From Promicromonospora iranensis (lineage in GTDB: Bacteria; Actinomycetota; Actinomycetes; Actinomycetales; Cellulomonadaceae): a stretch of DNA of 64,000 bases. The stretch is from positions 95,145-159,144 of the forward strand of contig NZ_JAJQQP010000003.1 in the NCBI RefSeq assembly GCF_028994805.1, read 5' to 3'. A model generated the notes under the pieces. The model had not been told where the DNA came from. It saw only the letters and a program-made list of their open reading frames with translations, and did no database searches. The translations under genes were made by a program, and so were the position numbers. Shown here in pieces: positions 17,889 to 27,035 of the stretch; position 1 is the first letter of the stretch, and each line of letters begins with the position of its first letter.

Positions 17889-18133
17889 ACGGGTGCCGCG
17901 AAGAGGTCGGTTCAAGCGACCGGTAGCGAGCTAAGTGTCGCGATGGCCGCGGGACGGTCTGAAACAGGGCCGTGGGGGAGCCCTGCATCGCGAGTTCGGA
18001 CGACCTGCGTGCCGCGTGAGCTGACACATGCAGTAGTCACTCTCGTGTCCCGGCGCTCGCGGGCCCGGGGACGGCCGTCCTGGCGCCGAGACCGATATGG
18101 GACCATTCGCTCACGAGGATGAGGGGTGGCGCC

Positions 18134-18793
18134 GTGCATGGTCCCGCAAGCGGACACAGTTCCATCGGAAGCAGCCCTATCGGGCGTGCGCTCGCCATGC
18201 TTACTGCGACGCTCATCCTCCTGACCGGATGTTCGTCGACGGCGGACTCGAGCGAGTTTCTCAAGGGCCTTGCCTCGGTTCGGTCGAAGCTCGTCGCCGC
18301 GGGATTCGACGACGCGGGGGTGCACGCAGGGCGCAAGGAGTACCTCGAACACCCCGAGGAATCGGTCGACGTCGTGACGATCGTGCTGCTGCACGACTCC
18401 ATGGAGGGTGACGTCGCGCGGAAGACGGCTGCCACTGTGGTGTGGAACGAGCTGCCGATGAGGTTCGACATCCTCGCGATCGAGTATCAGGGTGAGGTCC
18501 GGGAGGTCGAGTACGACTGGCTGGAAAACGAGCTCGGGCCGCGTCCTGTTGGCCTCGACGACAAGAGCGTCGGAGACCACGTGGCCGGCGTGGGGAACGT
18601 ACTGATGGTCGTCGGAGCGATCGCCTTCGTGGTTCTCCTGATCGTGGCTGTTCCCGTTGTCGTGCTGATCCGAAGGAACCGCAGGAAGAGGGCGCGGCTG
18701 CCCGCGCCAGGGCACGATCGACACCAAGGTGAGCACTCCGGTGCTGACCACGGTCCAGGTCCCGATCGAGAGCGGTTCGCCGAACCCTCGTGA
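18134..18793 (+). CDS. Putative lipoprotein with C-terminal membrane anchor
   Basis: 219 residues from GTG 18134, which has GAGGGG at the right distance; an in-frame ATG at 18119 is the alternative. The N-terminus is a lipoprotein signal with lipobox LTGCSS. The extracytoplasmic domain (about 35-150) has no family match, and a transmembrane helix (GAIAFVVLLIVAVPVVVLI) near residue 165 is followed by a basic, Pro-rich cytoplasmic tail. Having both a lipobox and a C-terminal helix is unusual. Function unknown. Confidence 0.6.
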   Translation: MHGPASGHSSIGSSPIGRALAMLTATLILLTGCSSTADSSEFLKGLASVRSKLVAAGFDDAGVHAGRKEYLEHPEESVDVVTIVLLHDSMEGDVARKTAATVVWNELPMRFDILAIEYQGEVREVEYDWLENELGPRPVGLDDKSVGDHVAGVGNVLMVVGAIAFVVLLIVAVPVVVLIRRNRRKRARLPAPGHDRHQGEHSGADHGPGPDRERFAEPS

Positions 18794-18965
18794 GGCGGTC
18801 GGGTGCAGACGGTTGTTCACCCGGGCGAACTCCCGAGCCTGCATCTGCAGGCCCGACGCCTTGCATCACTGCCGTGCGGATGAAATCGGCCTCCCGTGCT
18901 GGCGCGAGCTACGCGTGGTGCCGCATCATGCGGACGGAGATTTCGGACGAGGACGGCAGGTGGGG

Positions 18966-20177
18966 ATGATCGGGAGCCCGGGGGCACGTGCTGCCTCTGC
19001 GAGGCTCGTCCTCGGCGGCTACACCGGCCGTGGGTACTTCGTGACGTTGGTTTGCGCGCTCATGCTCGTGCTTGGTGGCGTCGGGATCGCTTTCGCGACC
19101 TGGTCCCAGGACCGTTATGTCGTGGCACACGACCTGTACCAGAGCGGTGCGGAGGCTCAGGCGCACGACGCGGAGGTGTACTACCGGTCGTGCAGGGGAT
19201 GCGAGTCGGAGCTCCGGGCGGTCGTCGAGTATCCCGACGGTCCGCGGACCCTGCCTGACCTGCCGTCGATCAGCTTCGACAGGGATGGTCTGCCGAAGGG
19301 CCGATGGGTCGTGGCGCCGCCCCCGTACGACGGTACGTTCCAGGTGCTCTACGATCCCGACGACCCGACCGACCCGGGCACGATCATGACGGTGGACGAC
19401 GTCGAGGACGAGGTCTACCAGGACGGCCCGCTCGTGACGTGGGTGGTTGTCGGAGCCCTGTTGACGTTCGGCCTCGTGCTGATGCGGCCGACGGTGCGGT
19501 CGGCCGTCGAAGCACATCACCGTTTCGGGGCCGCGCGACGCACCATTGATGCCCACCTGGACCTGCTGCACGGGTCAGCCGATGACGACGACGTCCTACG
19601 CATGCAGGTGCGCGATGCTGTCGACGGGGCCACCGACCGCAGCCAGGCTCGGCTGCGCCGCGAGCGGATCCGTGACCTGGTGATGGCGGTGGGAATCGTG
19701 CTGGTAGCCGTGAGCGTGCTCATGTGGGCGACCAGCGGACGAGAGGCCGTGATCGCCTATCACCTGCAGGACGCTGGTGTGGAGACCAAGGCCTTCGACG
19801 CGCTGGTCACCATCGACACCCGGGACGACCGCACCGTGTCCACCAAGGTGTTCGCGGAGGTCCGGGACACCGGCGTCACGGCCGAGTACCACGACGTCGA
19901 GCTCGTCGTGCCGGAACGGTACATCGACGAGCAGCTCGAACCCGGCTGGTACTCGAACGTAGAGCCTTACCGGGACGGTTTCGTCGTTGTCCAGGATCCT
20001 GAGCAACCCGAGTGGGCAGTGCCGCTGGGAGATCTCGACCACCTCGCCCAGCCGGGCGCGATCGTCTTGCCATCGGCGGTCGGCGTCGTGGGTATCGCGT
20101 CGTGCGTCGGGGTACTCGTGTGGCCGGCTCGGCGTCTCAGGCCCGAGTCGGGCGTGCTCTACCGGCGGAGCCAGTGA
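18966..20177 (+). CDS. Membrane protein with internally duplicated domain
   Basis: 403 residues from the ATG at 18966 (GTGGGG just upstream). Two copies of the same module are visible: transmembrane helix, an extracytoplasmic domain of about 100 residues, transmembrane helix. Copy 1 has ASWSQ-like TM exit, YVVAHDLYQSGAEAQAHDA and a closing YDGTFQVLYDPDDP. Copy 2 has AVIAYHLQDAGVETKAFDA and YRDGFVVVQDPEQP. The layout resembles DUF3592-like proteins. A charged cytoplasmic linker of about 80 residues separates the copies. Function unknown. Confidence 0.65.
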   Translation: MIGSPGARAASARLVLGGYTGRGYFVTLVCALMLVLGGVGIAFATWSQDRYVVAHDLYQSGAEAQAHDAEVYYRSCRGCESELRAVVEYPDGPRTLPDLPSISFDRDGLPKGRWVVAPPPYDGTFQVLYDPDDPTDPGTIMTVDDVEDEVYQDGPLVTWVVVGALLTFGLVLMRPTVRSAVEAHHRFGAARRTIDAHLDLLHGSADDDDVLRMQVRDAVDGATDRSQARLRRERIRDLVMAVGIVLVAVSVLMWATSGREAVIAYHLQDAGVETKAFDALVTIDTRDDRTVSTKVFAEVRDTGVTAEYHDVELVVPERYIDEQLEPGWYSNVEPYRDGFVVVQDPEQPEWAVPLGDLDHLAQPGAIVLPSAVGVVGIASCVGVLVWPARRLRPESGVLYRRSQ

Positions 20178-20346
20178 GATAGAGACTGTGCGCCCGTCCG
20201 AAGCCGACGACACGACACGTGAGCTGCGAGCCTCCCGGGCGCTGGCCGCGTGAGCAGGCCACTAGCGTGGGGGCGTTACTGTCGCCCGCACCTGCTCGAC
20301 GGGACTTCGTGCCGGTCGTGACCTGCCACGCCGTACTCTGAGCCCC

Positions 20347-21315
20347 ATGTCGGACGACGGGCATCAGTTCCAGGCCGAGCTGAGCGCCGCCCACAAGGCT
20401 GTTGGTGAGCACCGACGACTCAGCGAACGCCTCGGTGTGGTCCAGTCAACGCTCGCCGAGGCCCGGGACGAGTTCGCGCAGGCAACGGAAGTGCTCGTCG
20501 CTGAGACTGCCGAGGTCCGGAAGCTCGAGAGCCTGAGCCTCACCCGGATCTGGGCAGCCCTGCGCGGCAAGCGTGCCGACCAGCTCACCGCCAGACGGTC
20601 TGAGCAGGATGCCGCCAAAGCTCGAGTAGCGGCGGCGCGCGCCGTGGTCGACACCTGGGAGAGGGAACTCTCGGCAGCGCGTGCAGGCCTCGAAGGCCTT
20701 GGCGACGTCGACACCTGGCACGCCGCCGCGCTCGCGGCCAAGGAAACCTGGGCGATTCAGGTCGGAGCGCACGGCGCCGGGGAACTGCGGCAGCTCTCGA
20801 AGCAGACCGACGCACTCCGTCTGGAGCTGACGGAGCTTCGTGAGGTAGCCGGCGCTATCGACCACGCACGCACGGCACTGACCGCCGCGCTGCACCATCT
20901 CGACCGCTCCGGGTCGTTGGCCGTGGATGAACGTCGGGCACGGGCCTGGCCCCACAGCAACTCGTTCATCCTCTCTGACGGGCGCAAGGCCGACGAGATG
21001 GACCAGGCTGTCGGGCTGATGCGGAAGGCTGGCGCGTCTCTCCACGTGCTCTCGCGGCAGATGGACGGCCTGGGATACGAGCGCTTCGAGCAGCTGATGG
21101 CTCACGAATTCATCGGGACGTTCGATTTCTTGTTCGACAACCGTTTCAACAACGAGCTCTTCATGAATCGTCTCGAAGATACCCTCGACCGAGTGCATGG
21201 GGCTCTGGGTGCCGTCGAACAGGCGCACCAGAGCACCGATTTGCGGATCGTCGAGCTCGGTGCGCTGCTCGCAGATCTCGATCAGCGGCGGGAGCGACTG
21301 CTGATGAGCATGTGA
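20347..21315 (+). CDS. Coiled-coil protein, unknown function
   Basis: 322 residues, almost wholly helical. Ala-, Glu-, Arg- and Leu-rich heptads run through residues 1-190; the more conserved-looking C-terminal part has FILSDGRKADEMDQAVGLMRKAG and GTFDFLFDNRFNNELF. No signal or membrane segment. No family is recognised. It stands alone in the accessory zone. Confidence 0.6.
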   Translation: MSDDGHQFQAELSAAHKAVGEHRRLSERLGVVQSTLAEARDEFAQATEVLVAETAEVRKLESLSLTRIWAALRGKRADQLTARRSEQDAAKARVAAARAVVDTWERELSAARAGLEGLGDVDTWHAAALAAKETWAIQVGAHGAGELRQLSKQTDALRLELTELREVAGAIDHARTALTAALHHLDRSGSLAVDERRARAWPHSNSFILSDGRKADEMDQAVGLMRKAGASLHVLSRQMDGLGYERFEQLMAHEFIGTFDFLFDNRFNNELFMNRLEDTLDRVHGALGAVEQAHQSTDLRIVELGALLADLDQRRERLLMSM

Positions 21316-21372
21316 TCGGCGGAGTCAGGAAAAGCTTCACTTCCGGAGCTTCTCAGGTGGCATCGTGAGCCG

Positions 21373-21640
21373 ATGAGCGAGCCCCAGGTGCGACCCGCGG
21401 TCTTGGACGACGCCGAGGCGATCGCCGTCGTGCACCACACCTCCTGGGTGCAGACCTACTCCGGCCTGCTCCCGGCCGAGCACTGGGAGAGCGACACCGT
21501 CGAGCGACGCGCGCGGCGGTGGCACGAGCGACTGTCCGACGACGGCCTGGGGGACCTCGCGGTGGCCGTCGTCGACGAGCAGGTGGTGGGCTTCGCCAAG
21601 GCTGGCCCCACGCGGAGGAAGAAGAGCGTCCCGTTGCCGG
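21373..21640 (+). pseudogene. Truncated GNAT acetyltransferase
   Basis: The first 78 codons read as a GNAT N-terminus (RPAVLDDAEAIAVVHHTSWVQTYSGLLP, then VAVVDEQVVGFAKAG) and then degrade into Arg/Pro/Ser-rich frame-shifted sequence. The acetyl-CoA-binding motif of the family is missing. The open frame runs on to 21735 and overlaps the end of the convergent DUF4253 gene, so a deletion probably removed the 3' half. Confidence 0.65.
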
Positions 21641-21706
21641 TCCGGATGAGCTCGTTGCGGTCGCCCAACCGACCTGGAGCATGCGGCGGCCGTCCACGCG
21701 CGGTGC

Positions 21707-22537
21707 TCAGTCCCACCAGAACACCCAGGCATTGATCCCGATGAGAGCGGCCGCGTACTGATCGATCGTGTCGTAACCGCCTTGCCACAGGTTGTCCGGA
21801 CAGAAGGCGAAGTGCTCGAGTGACACGGCCAGAGCGTGCGCCAGATCCTGGGGCGGGTGGGCGACTGACAGCCAGAGCTTGTCGGTCCCAAGCCCGACCA
21901 CGTGTGCCCCGAAGCGGTCGCCCCAGGACGTCAGTGCGGCGGAGATCAGCTCCGTGTCGTTGGTGTGGTTGCACGGGCCGTCCCAGCCGGCGAGTGTCAA
22001 TGCACTGGCACCGTCTCGAGCGGGGATCAGGCCGAGACGCCACCGACGTGGTCGACCGTGGAAGTCCACGTCGTCCTGGAGATGCGCAGCGTACTGGTCA
22101 GCCATGGCGAGAGGGCTGCCGTCGCCCGTGCCTGGTGATGCGAGCCCCGGCCATGGGCCGGACGGCCACTCGTCCTCCGGTATCTCTTCATCGTCATCTT
22201 CTTCGGGTTCGCGATCGGCCTGAAGCTGGTCCCATAGCGTGCGCAGGGCCGTCTCGGGATCCGTGGCGTCCAGCACATCGATGGTCTCCGGGAAGGACCA
22301 CCGGTCATCCCAGGCACGGTCGTCATCGTGCTCGAGCAGCACCGGGTACAGGCCTGACTGCTCATGTTCCTGCCGCAGCCGGGTCCACGCCTCGCCGGCG
22401 TCATCGACGGGCGCGTCGGACATCCACAGCAACGCTTTGCCGCGAGGCGCGGTGCGGTTCTGGCCGTGATCGGCTGCCCGGAGGAGCTGACCGGGCGGGA
22501 GCCTGTCGGGCAGTGCTGGGAAGTCAGTGTGGGTCAC
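21707..22537 (-). CDS. DUF4253-domain protein
   Basis: 276 residues from GTG 22537, chosen because the upstream extension is Arg-rich and non-homologous-looking. The C-terminal DUF4253 pattern is strong: WRLGLIPARDGASAL, NDTELISAALTSWGDRFGAHVVG, AVSLEHFAFCPDNLWQ and a final NAWVFWWD. An acidic linker sits in the middle. Function unknown; the domain is common in actinobacterial accessory regions and sometimes beside toxin genes. Confidence 0.75.
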   Translation of the reverse strand: MTHTDFPALPDRLPPGQLLRAADHGQNRTAPRGKALLWMSDAPVDDAGEAWTRLRQEHEQSGLYPVLLEHDDDRAWDDRWSFPETIDVLDATDPETALRTLWDQLQADREPEEDDDEEIPEDEWPSGPWPGLASPGTGDGSPLAMADQYAAHLQDDVDFHGRPRRWRLGLIPARDGASALTLAGWDGPCNHTNDTELISAALTSWGDRFGAHVVGLGTDKLWLSVAHPPQDLAHALAVSLEHFAFCPDNLWQGGYDTIDQYAAALIGINAWVFWWD

Positions 22538-22823
22538 GGCCTGAACCGTAGTCGGCACCTCTGACGTTGACGTGCGGCAGCTGCGGCGTCGGCCGGCTCC
22601 ACGCTGAACGCCTGCGACGCGATGCCTACGAGTGTGCTCGCCGCGGCCAGGCAACGCGGGAGTCACTGCGTTGAGGTGCTGGCCAGTCAGCGGGCTCCAG
22701 GCCGAGGAGCGTCAGCACATGCAGGTCGTGGCGGGCACTATCGTCAGGGCCAAAGATGAATTGGTTGTCATCCAACTGCTGTCACCCGTGCCCCTCGCTG
22801 GACATCGTTCTAAGGAGCCCTTC

Positions 22824-23111
22824 ATGAGTGCATACGTCGTGTTCTTCAAAGAGAGCACTCACGACCAGGCTGAGGTTGACGCCTATCTGGCGAGTGTCGG
22901 AGAGACATTTGAGGGGCATCCAGCGAAGATCCTCGCCGCCTATGGCGAACAGCAGGTGCTTGAAGGCGCTGCACCCGAGGGCGTGGTGGTGATCGAGTTC
23001 CCGACCGCAGCCGACGCGCGAAAGTGGTACGACAGCCCTGCGTACCAAGCCGCGGCCGAGCATCGCTTCAAGGGCGCAACCTTCCGCGTCGTTCTCGTGG
23101 AAGGGGCCTGA
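22824..23111 (+). CDS. DUF1330 family protein
   Basis: 95 residues, ferredoxin-like fold family. It begins MSAYVVFFKES with AGGAG upstream and has EGVVVIEFPTAADARKWYDSPAYQ, the typical DUF1330 core. No catalytic role is established. It stands alone. Confidence 0.85.
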   Translation: MSAYVVFFKESTHDQAEVDAYLASVGETFEGHPAKILAAYGEQQVLEGAAPEGVVVIEFPTAADARKWYDSPAYQAAAEHRFKGATFRVVLVEGA

Positions 23112-23275
23112 AAGCAGGTCGGTGAGCATCGTTCGCTGCTTCAGGCGCCGACATGCCCGAACGCGACGAGGTCACCATTCGGCGTCCCTCCCGAAACGTG
23201 CATGGAATCGTGCCAGCGTCTGAGAGTCTGAACGCTCCAGATGGATCTGCGAGAACTACTGAAATCGGAGTGCAC

Positions 23276-23449
23276 GTGCAGGACGTTCTGTTGATGGTTG
23301 GCATACTGCTGCTGATCGGGGGCGTTGCCACGATGCTCCGCATCCGGTCATCGGATCGAGCAGCGCAGAGCTCGGGGATCCTGAGGTGGATACCCGTGGC
23401 GCTGTTCGCGTCCGCGGCAGCCGCGGTCGCGGTCGCAGCGTTTCTCTAG
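23276..23449 (+). CDS. Small two-helix membrane protein
   Basis: 57 residues from GTG 23276, which has GGAG six bases before it. Two hydrophobic helices (about residues 3-20 and 36-57) are joined by a short charged loop. No family. A longer frame from 23153 is open but has no good ribosome site. Confidence 0.4.
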   Translation: MQDVLLMVGILLLIGGVATMLRIRSSDRAAQSSGILRWIPVALFASAAAAVAVAAFL

Positions 23450-23666
23450 TCCGCGCCGGACGCGGGTCCCGGCCGCCGGCGATGACCAGGTCGGCGTGTG
23501 ACGTCATCAGCAGTTTCAAGTGATCGGATACACAGTCAGCCTGGAACCTGTGGTCTCAAGCTCTCTGTCGTCTCAAGCTCGCGGCCACCAGCCGTGCACA
23601 GGGGCTCGAAATGGCGCACCAGTGGGAACGCGGCAATGGCACCCTGGGGTGCCCGGTCGCGTGGGT

Positions 23667-24344
23667 CTACCGGTGGTCGGCGCAGTACTCGACGTGGAGC
23701 TCGCCCCAGGCGTTGCGGCGGTTCTTGTCCGACGAGGCAGAGGGCGTTGCACCGATCCCGATCTCGGCGCAGCAATGGGTGCCGGGGCTGGCTGCCATGT
23801 GGGCGGGACAGTCCTCGACCAGGCCGCGCAGTTGGTCCGCCTGCAGCTCGAACGCCGTACGGCTGCCGATCAGGAAGAGCGTGTCGGCGGCGGTCGCGAA
23901 CCGCAGGTGGTCATGTTTCTCCCGCCAGCGCGATTCCTCGTAGTCGGCCTCGCTGAGGTCCGGGAACGGGCGCTCGGGCAGGACGGCGGTGTGCGGGCGG
24001 GGCTGGCGGACCTGTGCCCGGGCCTGTTTCCATGCCGCGACGGGAAGGCCGAGGCTGTGATGCATCAGCACCAGATCGAGCCGCCGGCCGTAGCAGCTGC
24101 CGCACGACGTCGCCGTCTGGCGTAGCGGCAACCACACGACCGTCCGCGGGGACCGGGCGGCGAGCCACCAGGCCGCTGCGAGATCGATGGCCGACGGCTT
24201 GTCGACGAGCATCTGGTGGGACCGGTAGCCCGTCGACAGCGGCGCGTGCTTCGGCGGCTGAGCCGGGCGCACCACACGGAACTTCCGCCCGCCCACGGCG
24301 ACGTCGGCCGTGAGCGTGCGCCAGGCAATTCCGGGCAGCTTCAT
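23667..24344 (-). CDS. Conserved hypothetical protein paired with DUF4291 gene
   Basis: 225 residues. Unrecognised family with several aromatic and cysteine landmarks: SCGSCYGRRLDLVLMHH, SEADYEESRWREKHDHLRF and a C-terminal WGELHVEYC. The ATG at 24344 shares its first base with the last base of the upstream stop (TGATG), so translation is coupled to the DUF4291 gene. The pair probably works together; role unknown. Confidence 0.6.
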   Translation of the reverse strand: MKLPGIAWRTLTADVAVGGRKFRVVRPAQPPKHAPLSTGYRSHQMLVDKPSAIDLAAAWWLAARSPRTVVWLPLRQTATSCGSCYGRRLDLVLMHHSLGLPVAAWKQARAQVRQPRPHTAVLPERPFPDLSEADYEESRWREKHDHLRFATAADTLFLIGSRTAFELQADQLRGLVEDCPAHMAASPGTHCCAEIGIGATPSASSDKNRRNAWGELHVEYCADHR

Positions 24345-24958
24345 CAGGCCGCAACCGGCGTGGGTGTTGCGCCGATGACCTGGGCGACATCGTCGGGAAG
24401 GGGGTAGGGGCTCTCCGGCGGAAGCACGGCGGGGACAGCGTCCGGATCGGAGCGCAGCAGGCCGTGCAGGTGGTGCACCTGCTCGGTGACGTCGTCGATC
24501 CCGACGATCCACTCGTCGACGTACGCGCTGACAGCGCTACCGCCGAGCCCGACCTGTAGTGACCGGTGCGGCAAGGGGCTGCCGGACGATGTCCGCTCGG
24601 GGTCCCACTGCACGCGCACCTCGGACTGGCGCTTGCGTGCGGTCCAGGCCGCGGCGTCGTGGTACACCGACCGGTCGAAGTGCGACAGGCATGAGGCCGC
24701 CAGCGCTTCCTCGAACCCGGCGCGGGTGATCCGGACTGCCAAGACGCGCTCCTGGCCGGGTTTGGTCGCCCAGCCGGAGCGATACATCATCCATAGGAAC
24801 GACGGTTTGATCCAGGTCATCCGCTCGCGCTTGAACGGTGGCACGAACATCCCGGCCGCCAGGGCGGCGTCAGCGATCGCGGGTGGGTAGGCCTGGTAGA
24901 CGACGACCGCGCCGTCGTCGAACACGGCACGTACCTGCCGTTGTGGGATCTCGAGCAT
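24344..24958 (-). CDS. DUF4291 family protein
   Basis: 204 residues. The family core is unmistakable: RQVRAVFDDGAVVVYQAYPPAIADAAL followed by MTWIKPSFLWMMYRSGWATKPGQERVLAV. The domain is widespread in bacteria and fungi without a known activity. It is the first gene of a two-gene unit with the protein downstream. TACGGT 10 bases before the ATG and the lack of a ribosome site would fit a leaderless start. Confidence 0.85.
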   Translation of the reverse strand: MLEIPQRQVRAVFDDGAVVVYQAYPPAIADAALAAGMFVPPFKRERMTWIKPSFLWMMYRSGWATKPGQERVLAVRITRAGFEEALAASCLSHFDRSVYHDAAAWTARKRQSEVRVQWDPERTSSGSPLPHRSLQVGLGGSAVSAYVDEWIVGIDDVTEQVHHLHGLLRSDPDAVPAVLPPESPYPLPDDVAQVIGATPTPVAA

Positions 24959-25437
24959 GGGCGCGACCGTATCGACGGTCTTACGTGGGACGCCACGGCT
25001 TTCTCTGGGCTACGGCTCAGTTCCAGGTCATCCCAACGGACCCGCAGTCCGAAGCATTCTCGTCAGCGCGGATGGCAGCGGTGTTGTTGGCGAGGACTTC
25101 GAGGTAGACGCAAAGCAGCACGGTGACGTGGACGGCCCAGTCAAGAACCAAAGGTCGTGAAGCGAAGCCACCTCATGCTGGCGGTCCGGGGTGATAGCTG
25201 CGGCAGCGGAACCGGACACGCGGTCGCATACGTATAGAGATGGACCGAGCGGTCGCTAGGTTCGTGCACTTCTGCATCGAGGCCGATACAGACGCCGCAG
25301 TTCACGGTGCCATGAAGACCGCAGGCCGCGGCTCTGAAAGGATGCCGACAGCGAGTGTGGCGAGCCTCGGACAGATGACGTCGATAATGGTTCGAACTCG
25401 CTTTATTCGCTCCCGTAAGCGGATCTGGAGACAACAC
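24959..25437. other. 479-base region between DUF4291 and CysRS genes
   Basis: A divergent intergenic region. The open frame reaching upstream of the CysRS start to 25240 is not homologous to the enzyme. A TATAGA box at 25233-25238 and GGAG before 25438 are the only signals seen. No T-box or other riboswitch structure was recognised. Confidence 0.5.
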
Positions 25438-26823
25438 ATGGCGATCGCTCTGTACAACACTCTGACGAGGCGCGTCGAGCCGCTTGAGCCGATGACGCCG
25501 GGTGTCGTGCGGATGTTCGTCTGTGGGCCCACCGTGTACGACCTCGCGCATGTCGGGCATGCGAAGACGTACACCCAGTTCGACTTCCTCGCCCGCTACC
25601 TTCGGGCTCGCGGCTTCGAGGTGACGTATGCGCAGAACATCACCGACATCGACGACAAGATCATCCGACGGGCCGCCGAGTCGGGCCGCGATCCGCGTGA
25701 TCTTGCGGCTGAGTTCGAGAACGCTTACCGGCAGGACATGGACGCGCTCGGGAACACGAGCGTGGACGTCTACGCACGCGCCCTTGATCACATCGATGAG
25801 ATCGTCGCCCAGGTCCAAGCGCTCATCGAGCGCGGGCACGCCTATCAACTGGACGATGGGTGGTACTTCGACCTGTCGACATACTCCGGTTACGGAAAGC
25901 TGTCTGGACGGACCGAGGTCGCCGAGGAAGACTCCGTCGCCCGGATCGACGAGAACGACGCCAAGCGCAACCGTGGGGACTTCGCGCTCTGGAAGGCGCG
26001 CAAGCCAGGCGAGCCCTTCTGGGACACGCCGCTTGGCCCAGGTCGCCCCGGCTGGCATATCGAAGACACCGCGATCACCGAAGCCTTGTTCGGTCCTCAG
26101 TACGATCTGCACGGCGGTGCGGTCGACCTGATCTTCCCGCACCACGAGGCGGAGATCGCTCAGATGGAAGCGGCCTCGGGCAAGGAACCACTCGTACGCC
26201 ACTGGGTACACACAGGCCTGCTTCGGGTCGACGGCGCGAAGATGTCCAAGAGCTCGGGCAACTTCCTCACGATCCGTGACGCACTTGCCATGGGGGACTA
26301 CCGGACGCTGCGGTACGCATTCCTGTCCCAGCACTACCGCTCGTCAATGGAGCTCTCGGCGACCGTCCTGGAGCAGGCACGCGGCGCACGCCGCAGGGTG
26401 GAGAACCTGGCCCGTCAGATCGACCGTTCCATCGATGAGCCGACCGCGACGGTCGACGTCGCGGAGACCACCTGGGCGACGATGATCGAACGTCTTGACG
26501 GCGACCTCGACACACCGGCGGCCCTGGCCGCGCTCTTCGAGTACGTCCGTGAGCAGAACCGCAGTTCCCATCGGCCGGGACCGTCTGCCGAGCGGCTTCT
26601 TCAACGGGTCAACGACGTGTTCGACACCTTCGACCTGGCGACACGCACCGTCGACGACTCCGAGATCGAGGCCGCGCTCGCGCGTCGCACAGAGCTCCGA
26701 AAGGCACGTGACTTCGCTGGTGCCGACCAGATCCGCGACGCACTGACGGGCAAGGGAATCGTGATCGAAGACACCACCAGCGGCACCCGCTGGTGGCTGG
26801 CCGACGCCGTCTCCGGGGGCTAA
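25438..26823 (+). CDS. Cysteinyl-tRNA synthetase, atypical
   Basis: 461 residues, full length. Class I signatures are present: HVGH at 38-41 in CGPTVYDLAHVGHAKTY, and KMSKSSGNF near residue 267. Zinc ligand Cys29 and the HGGAVDLIFPHHEAEIAQ block are present, but the position that is Cys in E. coli-type enzymes (WHIECSA) is Asp here (WHIEDTA). That and the overall motif wording mark a lineage other than the usual bacterial CysRS, so this may be a second, acquired copy. MshC is unlikely, as its motifs differ. The start is set by GGAG upstream of 25438. It is convergent with tyrS. Confidence 0.88.
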   Translation: MAIALYNTLTRRVEPLEPMTPGVVRMFVCGPTVYDLAHVGHAKTYTQFDFLARYLRARGFEVTYAQNITDIDDKIIRRAAESGRDPRDLAAEFENAYRQDMDALGNTSVDVYARALDHIDEIVAQVQALIERGHAYQLDDGWYFDLSTYSGYGKLSGRTEVAEEDSVARIDENDAKRNRGDFALWKARKPGEPFWDTPLGPGRPGWHIEDTAITEALFGPQYDLHGGAVDLIFPHHEAEIAQMEAASGKEPLVRHWVHTGLLRVDGAKMSKSSGNFLTIRDALAMGDYRTLRYAFLSQHYRSSMELSATVLEQARGARRRVENLARQIDRSIDEPTATVDVAETTWATMIERLDGDLDTPAALAALFEYVREQNRSSHRPGPSAERLLQRVNDVFDTFDLATRTVDDSEIEAALARRTELRKARDFAGADQIRDALTGKGIVIEDTTSGTRWWLADAVSGG

Positions 26824-26824
26824 C

Positions 26825-27031
26825 TCAACCGGCTCGATGTCGTGCCCGATCCAGGTCTCTGCCGAGCCAGGCGGAGACCCTCGCGATTGCGGATTGTGCG
26901 CCCGGTCGCTCGGCGGCAGCCGCGAGAACGGCTGCCGCCGAGGAACGGTCGGCGGCGGTCGGCGCTGCGACCAGAGTTCCGAAAAGGTCGAAGACGACGG
27001 CCCGGAACTTCCCTTCGGCACCGCCGACCAT
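26825..27031 (-). pseudogene. Truncated HAD-family hydrolase
   Basis: 68 codons beginning 4 bases after the tyrS stop. It has HAD motif I (AVVFDLFGTLV) but nothing of motifs II-IV, and ends where the convergent CysRS gene ends. Complete HADs of this type exceed 200 residues. Probably a gene cut off by the rearrangement that put the CysRS gene here. Confidence 0.7.
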
Positions 27032-27035
27032 GGAA

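Noticed and set aside
25438-26823. Mycothiol ligase MshC
   Set aside because: MshC is CysRS-like but has different wording around the HxGH and cysteine-binding motifs; the full length and KMSKS region here fit a tRNA synthetase.
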